Assembly: GCA_003249225.1 (NCBI GenBank)
Contig: QKJQ01000037.1
Location: 124,001-188,000 of the forward strand
Reading direction: 5' to 3'
Source of the DNA: Clostridia bacterium
Lineage (GTDB): Bacteria; Bacillota; Clostridia; Lachnospirales; Lachnospiraceae
DNA: 64,000 nt
This document shows positions 1-9,360 of the stretch, piece by piece. The first letter of the stretch is position 1. Each line of letters opens with the position of its first letter. The notes beneath the pieces were generated by a model. That model saw only the letters and a list, made by a program, of their open reading frames with translations, searched no databases and was not told where the DNA came from. The translations under genes and the position numbers were made by a program.

Positions 1-1066
1 GGTCAACCTGATCCTGACGCAGCAAAAGGATTTCTCCCATAAAGATAGCCAGCCGCTCCATTCTTGCAACGTGTCCTTCTGATACAAAATCCTTGGCTTC
101 AAGAGCACGCATAAATGTCTTAACAAAGGTACTGTGCGTACTTTCCTTTTTAAGCAGCTTATTCTGGTACATATTGTTGTCTGCTTCCTGAAACATGAAT
201 TCGACATTCGCAATTCCATTTTCCAGATAAGAATATCCATAGGATAAAGAAAGAATCCAGTCTTTTCCTTTGTTGTTGTATTGTTTCACCTTCTGATTCA
301 TACGGGAAAGCAGGAGTTCTATCTGACTTTCGTCTTCACCTTCCAGAATCACACCAAACTCATCGCCGCCAATTCTGGCAACATGTCCAAGATCCGAAAA
401 AACTTTATTTATTATGCTAACAGCATCTACGATGATCTTATCACCAAAGAAATGTCCAAGCGTGTCGTTGAAAAATTTCAGCCCATTGATATCAATGGAA
501 AGAATGGCTAACTTTTCTACCTTATGCTGGTCGTATTTTTTCATGGCCTGTTCAAAACTTCTTCGGTTATAGATGTTGGTAAGGCTGTCACGTTCTGCCA
601 GTAATCTTAATTGCTTTTCAAGCAGAATGCGTTCCGTCATGTTACGAACCATAATCAGTATTTCTTCTGTTTCAGATTTTAGAAATCTTGCTTCATAATA
701 CTGCACAACAGCACCCTGAGACATCTGAAAATCCATGGATATCAGCGTCCCTTCCCGTAGCGCGCGGATAACTCCGCGGTTCAGAATCTCCATGACCTGT
801 GTATTGTAAAGTATATCCTGAATCATCTTGTCCTTCTGCTGTGCATAAAATGCAAATGGTGAAATGTCACCATTTGCATTTCCTACAAACAAAAGATCCG
901 GCATGGTTGAGATCAAAGCTCTGTTTCTTGCATTGATCTGCTCCAGATCATTGATTTTTTCGAGAAGTTCCGGATAATAGTTCTTGCGGAACGAATCCTC
1001 CCCTAGTCCAATGATCGATTCACGGCTGGGTACTTTTTTATCCTTTTTGTCGTAAGACCTTTCCAT
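1..1066 (-). CDS. PAS-GGDEF-HD-GYP signalling protein, 3' end cut by window edge
   Basis: Partial gene of about 355 codons that runs off the left edge. Residues about 50-150 look like a PAS sensor segment. Residues about 155-310 form a GGDEF domain with an intact GGDEF motif at 233-237, so diguanylate cyclase activity (2 GTP to c-di-GMP) is expected. No RxxD inhibitory site is seen five residues before the motif. From about residue 318 the sequence (ALEAKDFVSEGHVARMERLA) resembles the start of an HD-GYP phosphodiesterase domain, which continues outside the window. No membrane segment is visible. The ATG at 1066 follows GAGGGAAATCT and lies inside the last codons of the upstream dehydrogenase gene, so the two overlap by 29 bases and are probably translationally coupled. 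Domain calls are from motif reading. Confidence 0.82.
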   Translation of the reverse strand, partial: MERSYDKKDKKVPSRESIIGLGEDSFRKNYYPELLEKINDLEQINARNRALISTMPDLLFVGNANGDISPFAFYAQQKDKMIQDILYNTQVMEILNRGVIRALREGTLISMDFQMSQGAVVQYYEARFLKSETEEILIMVRNMTERILLEKQLRLLAERDSLTNIYNRRSFEQAMKKYDQHKVEKLAILSIDINGLKFFNDTLGHFFGDKIIVDAVSIINKVFSDLGHVARIGGDEFGVILEGEDESQIELLLSRMNQKVKQYNNKGKDWILSLSYGYSYLENGIANVEFMFQEADNNMYQNKLLKKESTHSTFVKTFMRALEAKDFVSEGHVARMERLAIFMGEILLLRQDQVD

Positions 1067-2195
1067 AGATTTCCCTCACTTCATCCTTCGACAGTATCGC
1101 GGGGTTCGTAACCATACATGGGTCAAGCAATGCGCCATCTGACAGCTTGTCCAGAATCTCATCACTCAGCCATTCAACACTTGTATAGTTATTAATACCA
1201 ACCGATTCCCGAAGCTTTCTAATTCTTTCTATCAGTTTACTTTTCGTCAGTTCTCCATCCTCTGTAATCCCCATAGCCTGCGCAATTTTACTATATCGTT
1301 CGAAAGCAGCATCAAAATTCACAGCAATTACCTGTTCCAACAGCATACTGTTGCATTCTCCATGCGGCAGATCGAGAAGTCCCCCAAGACTATGTGACAT
1401 CGCATGAACAGCACCCAGACTGGCGTTCGAGAAAGCAAGCCCTGCTCCCAGGGAGCCTAACATCATCTGATACATCGTCTCAACACTGCGATCCGGCTTA
1501 ATTGCATCTTCAATGGATGTCTGAATCAATCGTATTGCTTCCAGCGCATGTATATCGGTCAATGGTGAATTCGCATTTGATACATAAGCTTCAATGGCAT
1601 GTGTCAGTGCATCCATTCCAGTACATGCTGTAAGATAGGGATCCATCGTCATCAATGGAACAGGATCAATGAGTGCAAGTTCCGGAACCACCTTTTTGCT
1701 TATGATTGCCTTTTTTAGCTGATTTTCTGTATCGCATATAATTGCAAATTGTGATACATCTGCTGACGCACCGGAGGTCGATGGTATACAGATCAACGGC
1801 GGACCTGGAAGTTTGATCTCGTCCACACCTTCATAATCAAGTATATTTCCTCCATTCACGGCAACAATTCCGATGCCTTTCGCACAATCAATAGGACTTC
1901 CACCGCCGACAGCGATTAATAGGTCACATTTTTTTGCCCGAAACAGCTTTGCACCTTCCATAACCTCATAATCCCTCGGATTCGACGTTACTTTATCATA
2001 TATCACTAAATCGGTTATATATCGTTGAATTTCATGGATAATGTCATGATACCACGACATCTGAATTATGTTCTTGTCTGTAACAATCATTGGTCTGATG
2101 GTAGCAAAATGCGTTATGTATCTTCCTATCATTAACCTTGCATCAATCCCGGTGATAATCTCCGGTGCAACAAATTTTCTAAGCTCTGTTGTCAT
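1038..2195 (-). CDS. Iron-containing alcohol dehydrogenase
   Basis: Group III (Fe-dependent) alcohol dehydrogenase family, about 385 residues, the usual length. These enzymes reversibly reduce aldehydes or ketones with NAD(P)H in the cytoplasm; the substrate cannot be read from sequence. The nucleotide-binding motif GGGSPIDCAKGIGI is present. Metal ligands are expected in GMDALTHAIEAYVS (Asp and His) and in HAMSHSLGG...HGECNSM (two His), all conserved. I chose the ATG at 2195, after GGAGGTG with 9 bases spacing, rather than a TTG at 2213 that lies within the ribosome binding site. A likely promoter sits at 2237-2265. The gene runs into the GGDEF gene downstream, with overlap. Confidence 0.9.
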   Translation of the reverse strand: MTTELRKFVAPEIITGIDARLMIGRYITHFATIRPMIVTDKNIIQMSWYHDIIHEIQRYITDLVIYDKVTSNPRDYEVMEGAKLFRAKKCDLLIAVGGGSPIDCAKGIGIVAVNGGNILDYEGVDEIKLPGPPLICIPSTSGASADVSQFAIICDTENQLKKAIISKKVVPELALIDPVPLMTMDPYLTACTGMDALTHAIEAYVSNANSPLTDIHALEAIRLIQTSIEDAIKPDRSVETMYQMMLGSLGAGLAFSNASLGAVHAMSHSLGGLLDLPHGECNSMLLEQVIAVNFDAAFERYSKIAQAMGITEDGELTKSKLIERIRKLRESVGINNYTSVEWLSDEILDKLSDGALLDPCMVTNPAILSKDEVREIYGKVLRQKG

Positions 2196-2236
2196 ATTCA
2201 GAATCACCTCCAAAATCCATAGAATTCTTTGATTTT

Positions 2237-2265
2237 AGTTTACTCAAAAGTTGCCTCATTGTCAA
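2237..2265 (-). promoter_or_regulatory. Promoter of alcohol dehydrogenase gene with adjacent inverted repeat
   Basis: On the minus strand TTGACA (2265-2260) is followed after 17 bases by TAAACT (2242-2237), a good sigma-A match 42 bases before the start codon. Just upstream of the -35 box, CACGAAC (2266-2272) and GTTCGTG (2286-2292) form a 7+7 perfect inverted repeat that could be an operator. Confidence 0.6.
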
Positions 2266-2299
2266 CACGAACCGACATTTCTTTCGTTCGTGAATATTA

Positions 2300-2598
2300 T
2301 TTTCTCTTTTTGTTGTTTTATTTCTATGTTATTTCTAATGCAAATTTTTTGCACGCAAATGCACTAATACCGAATACTTTCTTCTATATTTTGGAATAAC
2401 AAATCTGTAAGCGGTGCTGTTTACTTTTTATCTTTTAAACATGTTCTTATAATTTCATTTATAACATAAGATTGTGTCTGGACACATTCTTCGCGTCGTG
2501 TGCGCTCATACTATGAGAATTTACCCTTCGCGTACGTACCCATTCTGCACGAAGTGCTTTTTTATAGGAAAGCTAACGTACATTCTTATAAAAACAAA
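2300..2598. other. AT-rich intergenic region with small palindromes
   Basis: No credible gene is seen. The stretch 2470-2575 holds several short palindromes: TGTGTC-TG-GACACA near 2475, CTCATA-C-TATGAG near 2507, and a GCGTACGTAC tract near 2532. They could fold into small hairpins in a transcript, but none has a T-tract. I cannot assign a function. Confidence 0.4.
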
Positions 2599-2636
2599 AC
2601 AGATCATCGATGTACGTAACAACATTGATGATCTGT
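2588..2636 (-). terminator. Rho-independent terminator of dut
   Basis: ACAGATCATC (2599-2608) pairs with GATGATCTGT (2627-2636). Read on the minus strand the hairpin is followed by TTTTGTTTTTAT. It begins 8 bases after the dut stop codon. Confidence 0.8.
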
Positions 2637-2643
2637 CATGATT

Positions 2644-3084
2644 CTATTGCAGACCCGTTGATCCGATTCCTCCTCTGTCACTTCCTCCAAGAGATTCCAC
2701 AACTTCAAATTCTATCTTCGGCTGATTCTTCTGTATGCGGAACTGACATATCCTGTCGTTCACATTGATTTCAGTATCTCTCATGGCAAGTGCCGGCATC
2801 TTATAGATGTCATTGTCTCCTGAATAACTGTTATCAATAACCCCCATGGAATTCGTCTGGAGAATACCAAAGTTCTTAAATGTGGAGCTTCGCGGTACAA
2901 TTACTGCTTCGTAACCATCCGGCAATTTCATTGATATTCCCAGATCAATAAGACGGAATTCGCCTGCTTTCATTACGACATGCTCTGCAGCACGAAGATC
3001 GATCCAGTCTGATTTTCCGTCAATATAGCGAAGCTTTTCAATATCCTCTGAGTGATATTTAATCTTTATTTGTTCTTTCTCCAT
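2644..3084 (-). CDS. dut: dUTP diphosphatase (trimeric dUTPase)
   Basis: Hydrolyses dUTP to dUMP and pyrophosphate, keeping uracil out of DNA and supplying dUMP to thymidylate synthase. About 146 residues, the size of the trimeric family. The family motifs appear in order: DLGISMKLP (motif 1), PRSSTF (2), [10 protein letters not shown] (3), RICQFRI (4) and RGGIGSTG (5, the C-terminal lid over the active site). The chosen ATG at 3084 follows GAGG with 7 bases spacing; an ATG six codons upstream has no such site. The gene stands between the M18 aminopeptidase (upstream) and a strong terminator. thyA, which uses its product, is about 44 kb away in this window. Confidence 0.93.
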   Translation of the reverse strand: MEKEQIKIKYHSEDIEKLRYIDGKSDWIDLRAAEHVVMKAGEFRLIDLGISMKLPDGYEAVIVPRSSTFKNFGILQTNSMGVIDNSYSGDNDIYKMPALAMRDTEINVNDRICQFRIQKNQPKIEFEVVESLGGSDRGGIGSTGLQ

Positions 3085-3173
3085 ATATAACCTCATTCCC
3101 ATTCTCTTTTACACACATCTTATTGAAATGGGCATTTGTGCAAGGAACCGACCCACTTCACAATAGCTTCTGC

Positions 3174-4571
3174 TTAGATTTCTTTCAGGAATGCCACATA
3201 ACCGTTCTTGGTTTCGTAGATATCTACTTTGCTGGCTACTTCCCATGGTGCATGCATGTTATGAAGGGCTACGCCACAGTCAATGACCTGCATGTTATAG
3301 TTTGCCATAATATAAGCGATAGTTCCGCCGCCGCCCTGGTCAACCTTACCAAGTTCTGCTGACTGATAACTTACATCGTGCTTTTCCATAATTCCACGCA
3401 GTTTCGCAATAAACTCCGCATTGGCATCATTCGAGCCACCCTTTCCACGGGAGCCTGTGTATTTGTTAAATACGATACCTTTCCCAAAGTATGCAGTGTT
3501 CTTCTTTTCCATTACGGATGGGTAATTCGGGTCAAAGGCAGCGCTTACATCGGAGCTTAGCATATGCGAATTTGCCATAGCTCTTCTCACCTTTAGTTCA
3601 GAGTAGGAATCTGTTTTGTCGATAAGTTCTGCCACTGCATTTTCAAAGAATTTGGAATGCATACCGGTCGCACCGACGCTGCCGATTTCTTCTTTATCTA
3701 CAAGGATGCAGACTGCGGTACGGTCTGTCTCTTTTATTTCAAACAAAGCTTTTGCTGAGGTATATGCACAGATTCTGTCATCGTGTCCATATCCCATGAC
3801 CATACTTCTGTCAAGTCCATAGTCTCTTGCTTTTCCTGCTGTTACAACTTCCAGTTCCGCTGAAAAGAAATCTTCTTCTTCAAAATCATATTTTTCTTTT
3901 AAAAGCTTTACAATGTTTGCTTTCACAGCTTCTTTTTCTTCCTGATCCAGCGGAATGCTTCCACAAAGTACATTCAGGTCTTCCCCTTCGATGACCTTGG
4001 ATGCTTTCTTTTCCATCTGATCTGCCGAAAGATGAATCAGAAGATCTGAAATGCCGATGACAGGATCATTATCATCTTCTCCTATCACAACGTCAATGAC
4101 GGACCCGTCTTTCTTTGCCACAACACCATGAATTGCCAGCGGAATGGCTACCCACTGATACTTCTTGACCCCACCGTAATAATGTGTTTCTAGCATTGCA
4201 AGATCTGAGTCCTCATACAATGGATTCTGTTTCAGGTCAAGACGGGGAGAATCAATGTGCGCACCAAGAATCTTCATGCCTTTTTCCAGCGGTTCGCTTC
4301 CAGCGTGGAATAACACCAGGGCTTTCCCCATATTATTGGCATAGAGCTTATCGCCAGGTTTTACTTTTTTTACGGAATAAAGATCTTTATAGCCTTCTGC
4401 TTCCGCCATCTTAATAATCTCAGTCACACATTCTCTTTCTGTTTTGCATTTTGATAAGAAATCCTTATATCCTTCACAGAATTCAAAAATCTTATCGGTT
4501 CCCTCTTTTGAATATTTCAGCCACGCATTCTTATTGCTGTTTTCCTTTTTTTCTTTTTTCTTTGTTGCCAT
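3174..4571 (-). CDS. M18 family zinc aminopeptidase
   Basis: Cytoplasmic metallo-aminopeptidase of the M18 (aspartyl aminopeptidase-like) family, 465 residues, a normal length. It removes N-terminal residues from peptides and probably assembles as a dodecamer like its relatives. Zinc ligands are expected in GAHIDSPRLDLKQNP (His/Asp), in DKEEIGSVGATGMHS (Glu pair), in SSDVSAAFDPNY (Asp) and in the C-terminal ALHNMHAPWE (His), all retained. The first 20 residues are very Lys/Glu rich and likely disordered. The ATG at 4571 follows GGAGGATAAG; a TTG four codons upstream overlaps that site and was rejected. It precedes dut on the same strand with an 89-base gap. Confidence 0.92.
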   Translation of the reverse strand: MATKKKEKKENSNKNAWLKYSKEGTDKIFEFCEGYKDFLSKCKTERECVTEIIKMAEAEGYKDLYSVKKVKPGDKLYANNMGKALVLFHAGSEPLEKGMKILGAHIDSPRLDLKQNPLYEDSDLAMLETHYYGGVKKYQWVAIPLAIHGVVAKKDGSVIDVVIGEDDNDPVIGISDLLIHLSADQMEKKASKVIEGEDLNVLCGSIPLDQEEKEAVKANIVKLLKEKYDFEEEDFFSAELEVVTAGKARDYGLDRSMVMGYGHDDRICAYTSAKALFEIKETDRTAVCILVDKEEIGSVGATGMHSKFFENAVAELIDKTDSYSELKVRRAMANSHMLSSDVSAAFDPNYPSVMEKKNTAYFGKGIVFNKYTGSRGKGGSNDANAEFIAKLRGIMEKHDVSYQSAELGKVDQGGGGTIAYIMANYNMQVIDCGVALHNMHAPWEVASKVDIYETKNGYVAFLKEI

Positions 4572-4647
4572 CTTATCCTCCAAAACAATTTATATTCCGT
4601 CTCAAAACGGGTTTTTGATTATTAAAACAAATGAATATTATGCCGTC

Positions 4648-4702
4648 GGGGTCAGGTTCATGCTTATTCATGTAATCATGGAGCACATGGCCTTTTACCC
4701 CT
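4648..4702. repeat. Dispersed GGGTC...GACCC-type intergenic element, copy A
   Basis: About 55 bases bounded by GGGGTC and ACCCC, containing CATGCTTATTCATG and further CATG blocks. It aligns over its whole length with a second copy at 46545-46599, with roughly ten mismatches. Both have terminal inverted repeats and internal CATG palindromes, so both can fold into a branched hairpin. It lies upstream of the M18 aminopeptidase gene. Confidence 0.65.
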
Positions 4703-4995
4703 GTATTTTTTTATTATACTATACGAAACTTGATTTCTCAACACATTCACCCTGCATATTTCTTAGAACATTTGTACATTTTCCAGTATATAACATGTTC
4801 AATACATCAATTCTTCTGCTGTACTTCATTTTTTTCCTGCTGTTCCTGCTACAATTTAATGAAAAGTTCATGAAATACTCCGTATAGAATTTCATGATAC
4901 TCTATGATACTCTTTTATCATCAAATAAATGCCTGAATCTGTTGCTTTATTTCAGTGCTCAATTCATGATATCAACGACAACAAGGAGAGAACTT

Positions 4996-6033
4996 ATGAA
5001 AGAAAAACAGTCAATGCAGGATCTGCTTCATCTTTTTCCTGTCGAAATCCAAAAAACTCTGACCGATATCGCAAATCAGCGTTTACTGCCCTCGCTGCAA
5101 AATGAAAGCATCCTGACACGTATTCTGGACTCTGAAAAACACCCGGATCGTATCCGTAAACTCTTTTCACACTGTTTTCCGGAACAAAACAATTCAGCTA
5201 TTACCATCGATGAATCAGATTCTTTTACCGTGTATTCTACAAAAGATCTTATGGAATGTTATTTGAAATATATTAATCATTGTAACTGTTCCTTTGAAGA
5301 GACTCTGGCAGCTCTGGAATATAAAAAATTCAGGGATAGTTACTCTTTTGAACAACCTCTTTTGTTTTTATATATACCCAAAAAAATCTCTGATTCGAGC
5401 GTTCCTCTTCACCAGCCCGTTAACAGTAAAAAGACCATAATTCCTTTTGAAGTGTCCTCGAACAGAACTGAAATCCCCGACTGTTATGCCATTTGTCTTC
5501 TTACCAATTCACCAAAGAGCTTTGGGGACAGAATTGATTTTCTGCATTTTATTCAACAGAAACTAAAAAAAGCATCAAATGCTACTGTGCATCTTGTTAT
5601 AGCAGATGCAGAACAATGCTATCAAAAACATATTCTTCATGGGGAAAAACATAATTCGGATCCGCTTTCATCTTTTTTATGTCTGTTCCAAGACATTAAC
5701 GGTGCTGCTTCCTGCGACTTTTTTTTGGACGCTGACCGCCAGTCCATACAAGAAGAGCTTTATGCTCTGACAAAGGAACCAGAACTCATGAATCAGTATA
5801 TCCGGGAGGAATACCGAAAATTACGTTCCGGGGAAGAACAGACATTGTCTCATACAAAAGGCCTGGCAAGAGGTCGTGCTGATTCCATCCTGACCCTGTT
5901 ATCATCGCATGGTCCACTTCCCTTTGCTTTAACACACGCCATTCAGGAAGAAAGCAATCTTCCTATCCTCACTCGCTGGCTAAAATTAAGTGCCCAGGCA
6001 GGTTCTCTGCAGGAATTTATAGAAGAGATGTAA
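4996..6033 (+). CDS. Uncharacterised protein with Rpn/PD-(D/E)XK-transposase-like C-terminal tail
   Basis: 345 residues, no signal peptide or membrane segment. I do not recognise residues 1-280. The last 60 residues (KGLARGRADSILTLLSSHGP, then ILTRWLKLSAQAGSLQEFIE) resemble the C-terminal region of Rpn family recombination-promoting nucleases and PD-(D/E)XK transposase-like proteins common in Lachnospiraceae, where a GRAEGR-type segment is followed by a WLxxAxxxxSxxEF ending. I cannot find a clear PD-(D/E)XK catalytic core, so nuclease activity is not claimed. The ATG at 4996 follows AAGGAGAGAACTT. It is one of few plus-strand genes here, flanked by AT-rich DNA and by a repeat-rich region downstream, so it may have been acquired separately. 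Confidence 0.7.
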   Translation: MKEKQSMQDLLHLFPVEIQKTLTDIANQRLLPSLQNESILTRILDSEKHPDRIRKLFSHCFPEQNNSAITIDESDSFTVYSTKDLMECYLKYINHCNCSFEETLAALEYKKFRDSYSFEQPLLFLYIPKKISDSSVPLHQPVNSKKTIIPFEVSSNRTEIPDCYAICLLTNSPKSFGDRIDFLHFIQQKLKKASNATVHLVIADAEQCYQKHILHGEKHNSDPLSSFLCLFQDINGAASCDFFLDADRQSIQEELYALTKEPELMNQYIREEYRKLRSGEEQTLSHTKGLARGRADSILTLLSSHGPLPFALTHAIQEESNLPILTRWLKLSAQAGSLQEFIEEM

Positions 6034-6087
6034 ATCTGAATCGATGCTATCTTGTACCCTTTCTGTCAAAATATGCTTTCTCATTAC

Positions 6088-6177
6088 TAAAAAAATAAGG
6101 ACCGGATTACCTGCCACTCATTGCGTCGTGTGATGAAAGGTGACGCTTTGAACTGGCTTGTGTATCCTGGTCCTTAT
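6088..6177 (-). terminator. Long structured terminator 3' of dapL
   Basis: GTATCCTGGTCCTTAT (6162-6177) pairs with ATAAGGACCGGATTAC (6095-6110) with two single-base bulges. On the minus strand the stem is followed by seven consecutive T, so it should stop transcripts leaving dapL about 260 bases downstream of its stop codon. The unusually large apical region contains a second hairpin, GCGTC (6123-6127) with GACGC (6142-6146). Confidence 0.65.
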
Positions 6178-6256
6178 AACTTTACTATGTTCCCGTACTG
6201 ATTTTCGGTATTGTAACTTCGCCGTTGCATGTTGTAACTACAGTATTGTTTCTTGT

Positions 6257-6340
6257 TACTCCGGTACCGCTTATCCTTACTATGGCACTGCTTTGTATTG
6301 TTATGGCATTGCTTTGTGTTACTATGGCACTGCTTTGTGT
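6257..6340. repeat. 21-bp tandem repeat, four copies
   Basis: Copies at 6257-6277 (degenerate), 6278-6298, 6299-6319 and 6320-6340. The last three share the core TATGGCAYTGCTTTGT. The repeat lies between the dapL stop and the dapL-side terminator, so it would form part of a 3' untranslated region on the minus strand. A plus-strand frame stays open across it but has no ribosome binding site, so I treat it as non-coding. Confidence 0.7.
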
Positions 6341-6435
6341 GCTACAACTTTGAGCACACGGCATAGTATATCATGTTCCTATTGCATATACCTGTTTATA
6401 TTATGAAATAAGCATTCTTCAAATTATGAGGTCCC

Positions 6436-7611
6436 TTACTTACTCTTGAGCCGTTCCATTGCTTCTTTCGTAAGATCGGCATCACCAAATGCTGTTAAAC
6501 GGAAGAATCCTTCTCCGTTCTTACCAAAACCACTGCCTGGTGTTCCGACAATATTCTTGTTTTCGAGAAGATAGTCAAAATACTCCCATGATGTCATTCC
6601 TTCCGGAACTTTGATCCAAATATAAGGAGAATTCACACCACCTACAAACCAGACTCCCAGTTCTTTCATGGTTTCTGTAATCACCTGAGCATTTTTCTGG
6701 TAATAAGCTGTTGCGATCTTTACCTGCTCACGACCCTCTTTTGTAAATACTGCTTCTGCTCCTCGCTGTACAACATATGACACACCATTGAATTTTGTCG
6801 TCTGTCTGCGTAACCAGAGTTTATTCAATGAAGTATCTTCTTTCTTTACTTCCATAGGAACAATGGTATAACCGCATCTTGTACCAGTAAAACCAGCTGT
6901 CTTTGAGAGTGAACAAAACTCAATGGCACATTTTTTAGCACCTTCAACTTCATAAATGCTTCTTGGTAATGAACTGTCTGTAATAAATGCTTCGTATGCT
7001 GCATCAAAAAGAATAACAGCGTCATTCTTCAAAGCATAAGCAACCCATTCAGCCAGCTGCTCTTTTGTGTATACTGCACCAGTCGGGTTATTCGGAGAGC
7101 ATATATAAATAATATCAACGTTTACAGAAGGATCCGGCATCGGCAGGAATCCATTTTCCTCATTCGCATCCATATACGTAATTTTTCTTCCGTCCATTAC
7201 ATTGGTATCAAGGTAAACCGGATAGACCGGATTCGGGATCAGTACAACATTGTCTTTTGAAAATATATCAAGAATGTTGCCAAGATCGCTTTTTGCACCA
7301 TCACTGACAAAGATCTCATCTGCTTCCAAGGCTACCGAATTCTCTGCATAATATGCTTTAATAGCTTCTTTCAGAAAATCATAACCCTGCTCTGGTCCAT
7401 ATCCATGAAAGTTTGCTTTCGTTCCCTGCTCATCAGCTGCTTTTTTCATGGCTTCAACGCTGGCACTGCAAAGTGGAAGAGTAACATCTCCAATACCAAG
7501 ACGGATTATCTTTTTATCGGGATTTTTCTCTGCATAAGCTTTCACTTTTTTTGCAATCGTTGAAAACAAATAACTGTCTTCAAGTGCAAGATAATTCTTA
7601 TTAATCTTCAT
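6436..7611 (-). CDS. dapL: LL-diaminopimelate aminotransferase
   Basis: PLP-dependent class I/II aminotransferase, 391 residues, that converts tetrahydrodipicolinate directly to LL-2,6-diaminopimelate with glutamate as amino donor, bypassing the succinylase and acetylase branches of lysine and peptidoglycan precursor synthesis. Family features visible are [12 protein letters not shown] near the N-terminus, [16 protein letters not shown], the PLP Asp/Tyr region LFDAAYEAF, the lysine that forms the Schiff base in [17 protein letters not shown], and FFRLTAFG at the end. The ATG at 7611 follows TTGGAGATCGAG; an ATG 13 codons upstream lacks a site. It is the last gene after pyrG (51 bases apart). 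The next enzyme of the route, DapF, appears as a domain fused to CarB in the same gene run. Confidence 0.94.
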   Translation of the reverse strand: MKINKNYLALEDSYLFSTIAKKVKAYAEKNPDKKIIRLGIGDVTLPLCSASVEAMKKAADEQGTKANFHGYGPEQGYDFLKEAIKAYYAENSVALEADEIFVSDGAKSDLGNILDIFSKDNVVLIPNPVYPVYLDTNVMDGRKITYMDANEENGFLPMPDPSVNVDIIYICSPNNPTGAVYTKEQLAEWVAYALKNDAVILFDAAYEAFITDSSLPRSIYEVEGAKKCAIEFCSLSKTAGFTGTRCGYTIVPMEVKKEDTSLNKLWLRRQTTKFNGVSYVVQRGAEAVFTKEGREQVKIATAYYQKNAQVITETMKELGVWFVGGVNSPYIWIKVPEGMTSWEYFDYLLENKNIVGTPGSGFGKNGEGFFRLTAFGDADLTKEAMERLKSK

Positions 7612-7661
7612 CTCGATCTCCAATCCGCTGCATGCCCTTTTGTCCGGCATCAGCTTTCAAT

Positions 7662-9266
7662 TTATGCTTCTTTATTCTTAAGTGCGGAACTTACCAGACC
7701 TAAGAACAAAGGATGTGCACGGTTTGGTCTGCTCTTGAATTCCGGATGGAACTGTACGCCAACAAAGAAATCATTTTCTGGAACCTCAATTGTCTCAACG
7801 ATCCTGCCATCAGGAGAGGTTCCACTGATTATAAGACCTTTTTCAAGCATAAGTTCCCTGTAATCATTATTGAACTCATAACGATGTCTGTGTCTTTCAT
7901 TGATCAGTTCCTGTTTATAACACTTCTTCATCATTGTATCTTCTGCTACTTTACAAGGATAACTTCCAAGTCTCATCGTTCCGCCTTTTGCAATTTCATC
8001 GTTCTGGTCTGGCATAAAATCGATTACTTTGTGAGGTGTTTCGCTATCAAACTCACCTGAATTGGCATCTGTCATACCACAAATAGAACGTGCGAATTCA
8101 ATAACAGCGATTTGCATACCAAGGCAGATACCAAGGAACGGTATATTGTTCTTTCTTGCATAACCTGCAGCAAGAATCTTTCCTTCAATACCTCTGTTAC
8201 CAAAGCCGCCTGGTATAAGAATACCATCGCTTCCTTTTAAGATTTCTTCTACATTATCTTCTGTAATTGTTTCAGAATCAGTCCAGACAATTTTGATCTT
8301 TGATCCACATTCATAACCTGCATGATAAAGCGATTCAGCCACAGAAAGATAAGCATCATGAAGCTGTACGTATTTACCAACAAGTGCGATCGTTACGGTT
8401 TTATTTCTGCTCTTGATCCGCTCGACCATTGCTGTCCATTCAGTAAGATCAGCGACTCTGTCTTCGATCTCAAGTTCTCTGCAGACGATATCGGAGAAAT
8501 GATTCTTCTCCAGCATCAATGGCGCTTCATACAATGTTGGAATCGTTATGTTCTCAATAACACAATCCGATTTTACATTACAGAACAGTGATATCTTCTT
8601 ACGAATCGACTCGTTCACAGGATGATCACTCCGCATAACGATGATATTTGGTGTAATTCCCATGGACTGCAGCTCTCTGACTGAATGCTGTGTTGGTTTT
8701 GATTTATGTTCACCCGATGCTTCAAGGTAAGGAACCAGCGTCACGTGAATGAACAAGCAGTTCTTACTGCCCACTTCATGAGACACTTGTCGTATAGCTT
8801 CCAAAAACGGCTGACTCTCAATATCTCCGGTCGTTCCACCGATTTCAGTTATAACAATATCAGCATTGGCTTTATTTCCCACATTGTAAATAAACCCTTT
8901 AATCTCATTTGTAATATGAGGTATTACCTGAATTGTTTCACCCAGATATTCTCCTCTTCGTTCTTTATTAAGAACGTTCCAGTAAACTTTTCCTGTTGTT
9001 AAATTAGAAAATTTATTAAGATCTTCATCGATAAATCTTTCATAATGACCAAGATCAAGGTCAGTTTCTGCACCATCATCTGTTACGAACACTTCACCAT
9101 GCTGAAAAGGGCTCATGGTTCCGGGATCCACATTAATATAAGGATCCAGCTTCTGTGCTGCGACTTTAAAGCCACGTGCTTTTAACAATCTTCCAAGAGA
9201 TGCAGCAGTTATACCCTTTCCTAATCCCGATACAACACCACCTGTAACGAATATATACTTCGTCAT
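7662..9266 (-). CDS. pyrG: CTP synthase
   Basis: Makes CTP from UTP, ATP and glutamine in the cytoplasm. 534 residues, the standard length. The N-terminal synthetase domain starts [20 protein letters not shown] with the phosphate-binding loop and the metal-binding [25 protein letters not shown] region. The C-terminal class I glutamine amidotransferase domain has the nucleophile Cys in GICLGMQ, with His and Glu in [12 protein letters not shown]. The ATG at 9266 follows GGAGGAAAATAGA; an ATG five codons earlier overlaps this site. It follows carB-dapF after 315 bases that carry a likely operator, so it may have its own promoter. dapL follows closely and is probably cotranscribed. Confidence 0.96.
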   Translation of the reverse strand: MTKYIFVTGGVVSGLGKGITAASLGRLLKARGFKVAAQKLDPYINVDPGTMSPFQHGEVFVTDDGAETDLDLGHYERFIDEDLNKFSNLTTGKVYWNVLNKERRGEYLGETIQVIPHITNEIKGFIYNVGNKANADIVITEIGGTTGDIESQPFLEAIRQVSHEVGSKNCLFIHVTLVPYLEASGEHKSKPTQHSVRELQSMGITPNIIVMRSDHPVNESIRKKISLFCNVKSDCVIENITIPTLYEAPLMLEKNHFSDIVCRELEIEDRVADLTEWTAMVERIKSRNKTVTIALVGKYVQLHDAYLSVAESLYHAGYECGSKIKIVWTDSETITEDNVEEILKGSDGILIPGGFGNRGIEGKILAAGYARKNNIPFLGICLGMQIAVIEFARSICGMTDANSGEFDSETPHKVIDFMPDQNDEIAKGGTMRLGSYPCKVAEDTMMKKCYKQELINERHRHRYEFNNDYRELMLEKGLIISGTSPDGRIVETIEVPENDFFVGVQFHPEFKSRPNRAHPLFLGLVSSALKNKEA

Positions 9267-9360
9267 TCTATTTTCCTCCATTCTGCCCTACTATTATTTT
9301 TAGATTTAATTTTCTTCATCAAGCCTCTTTTTCAAATAAAATTACCTTTTTAAAACATCT

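Noticed and set aside
4444..4887. 147-codon plus-strand frame
   Set aside because: Very hydrophobic and Phe/Leu rich, antisense to the M18 aminopeptidase 5' end and running through AT-rich intergenic DNA; no ribosome binding site.
4996..6033. Active transposase or nuclease gene
   Set aside because: The C-terminus is Rpn/PD-(D/E)XK-transposase-like but I cannot identify a catalytic core or terminal inverted repeats, so no mobile element is called.
6158..6406. 82-codon plus-strand frame across the 21-bp repeats
   Set aside because: Cys/Tyr-rich product created by the repeat itself and no ribosome binding site; better read as non-coding.
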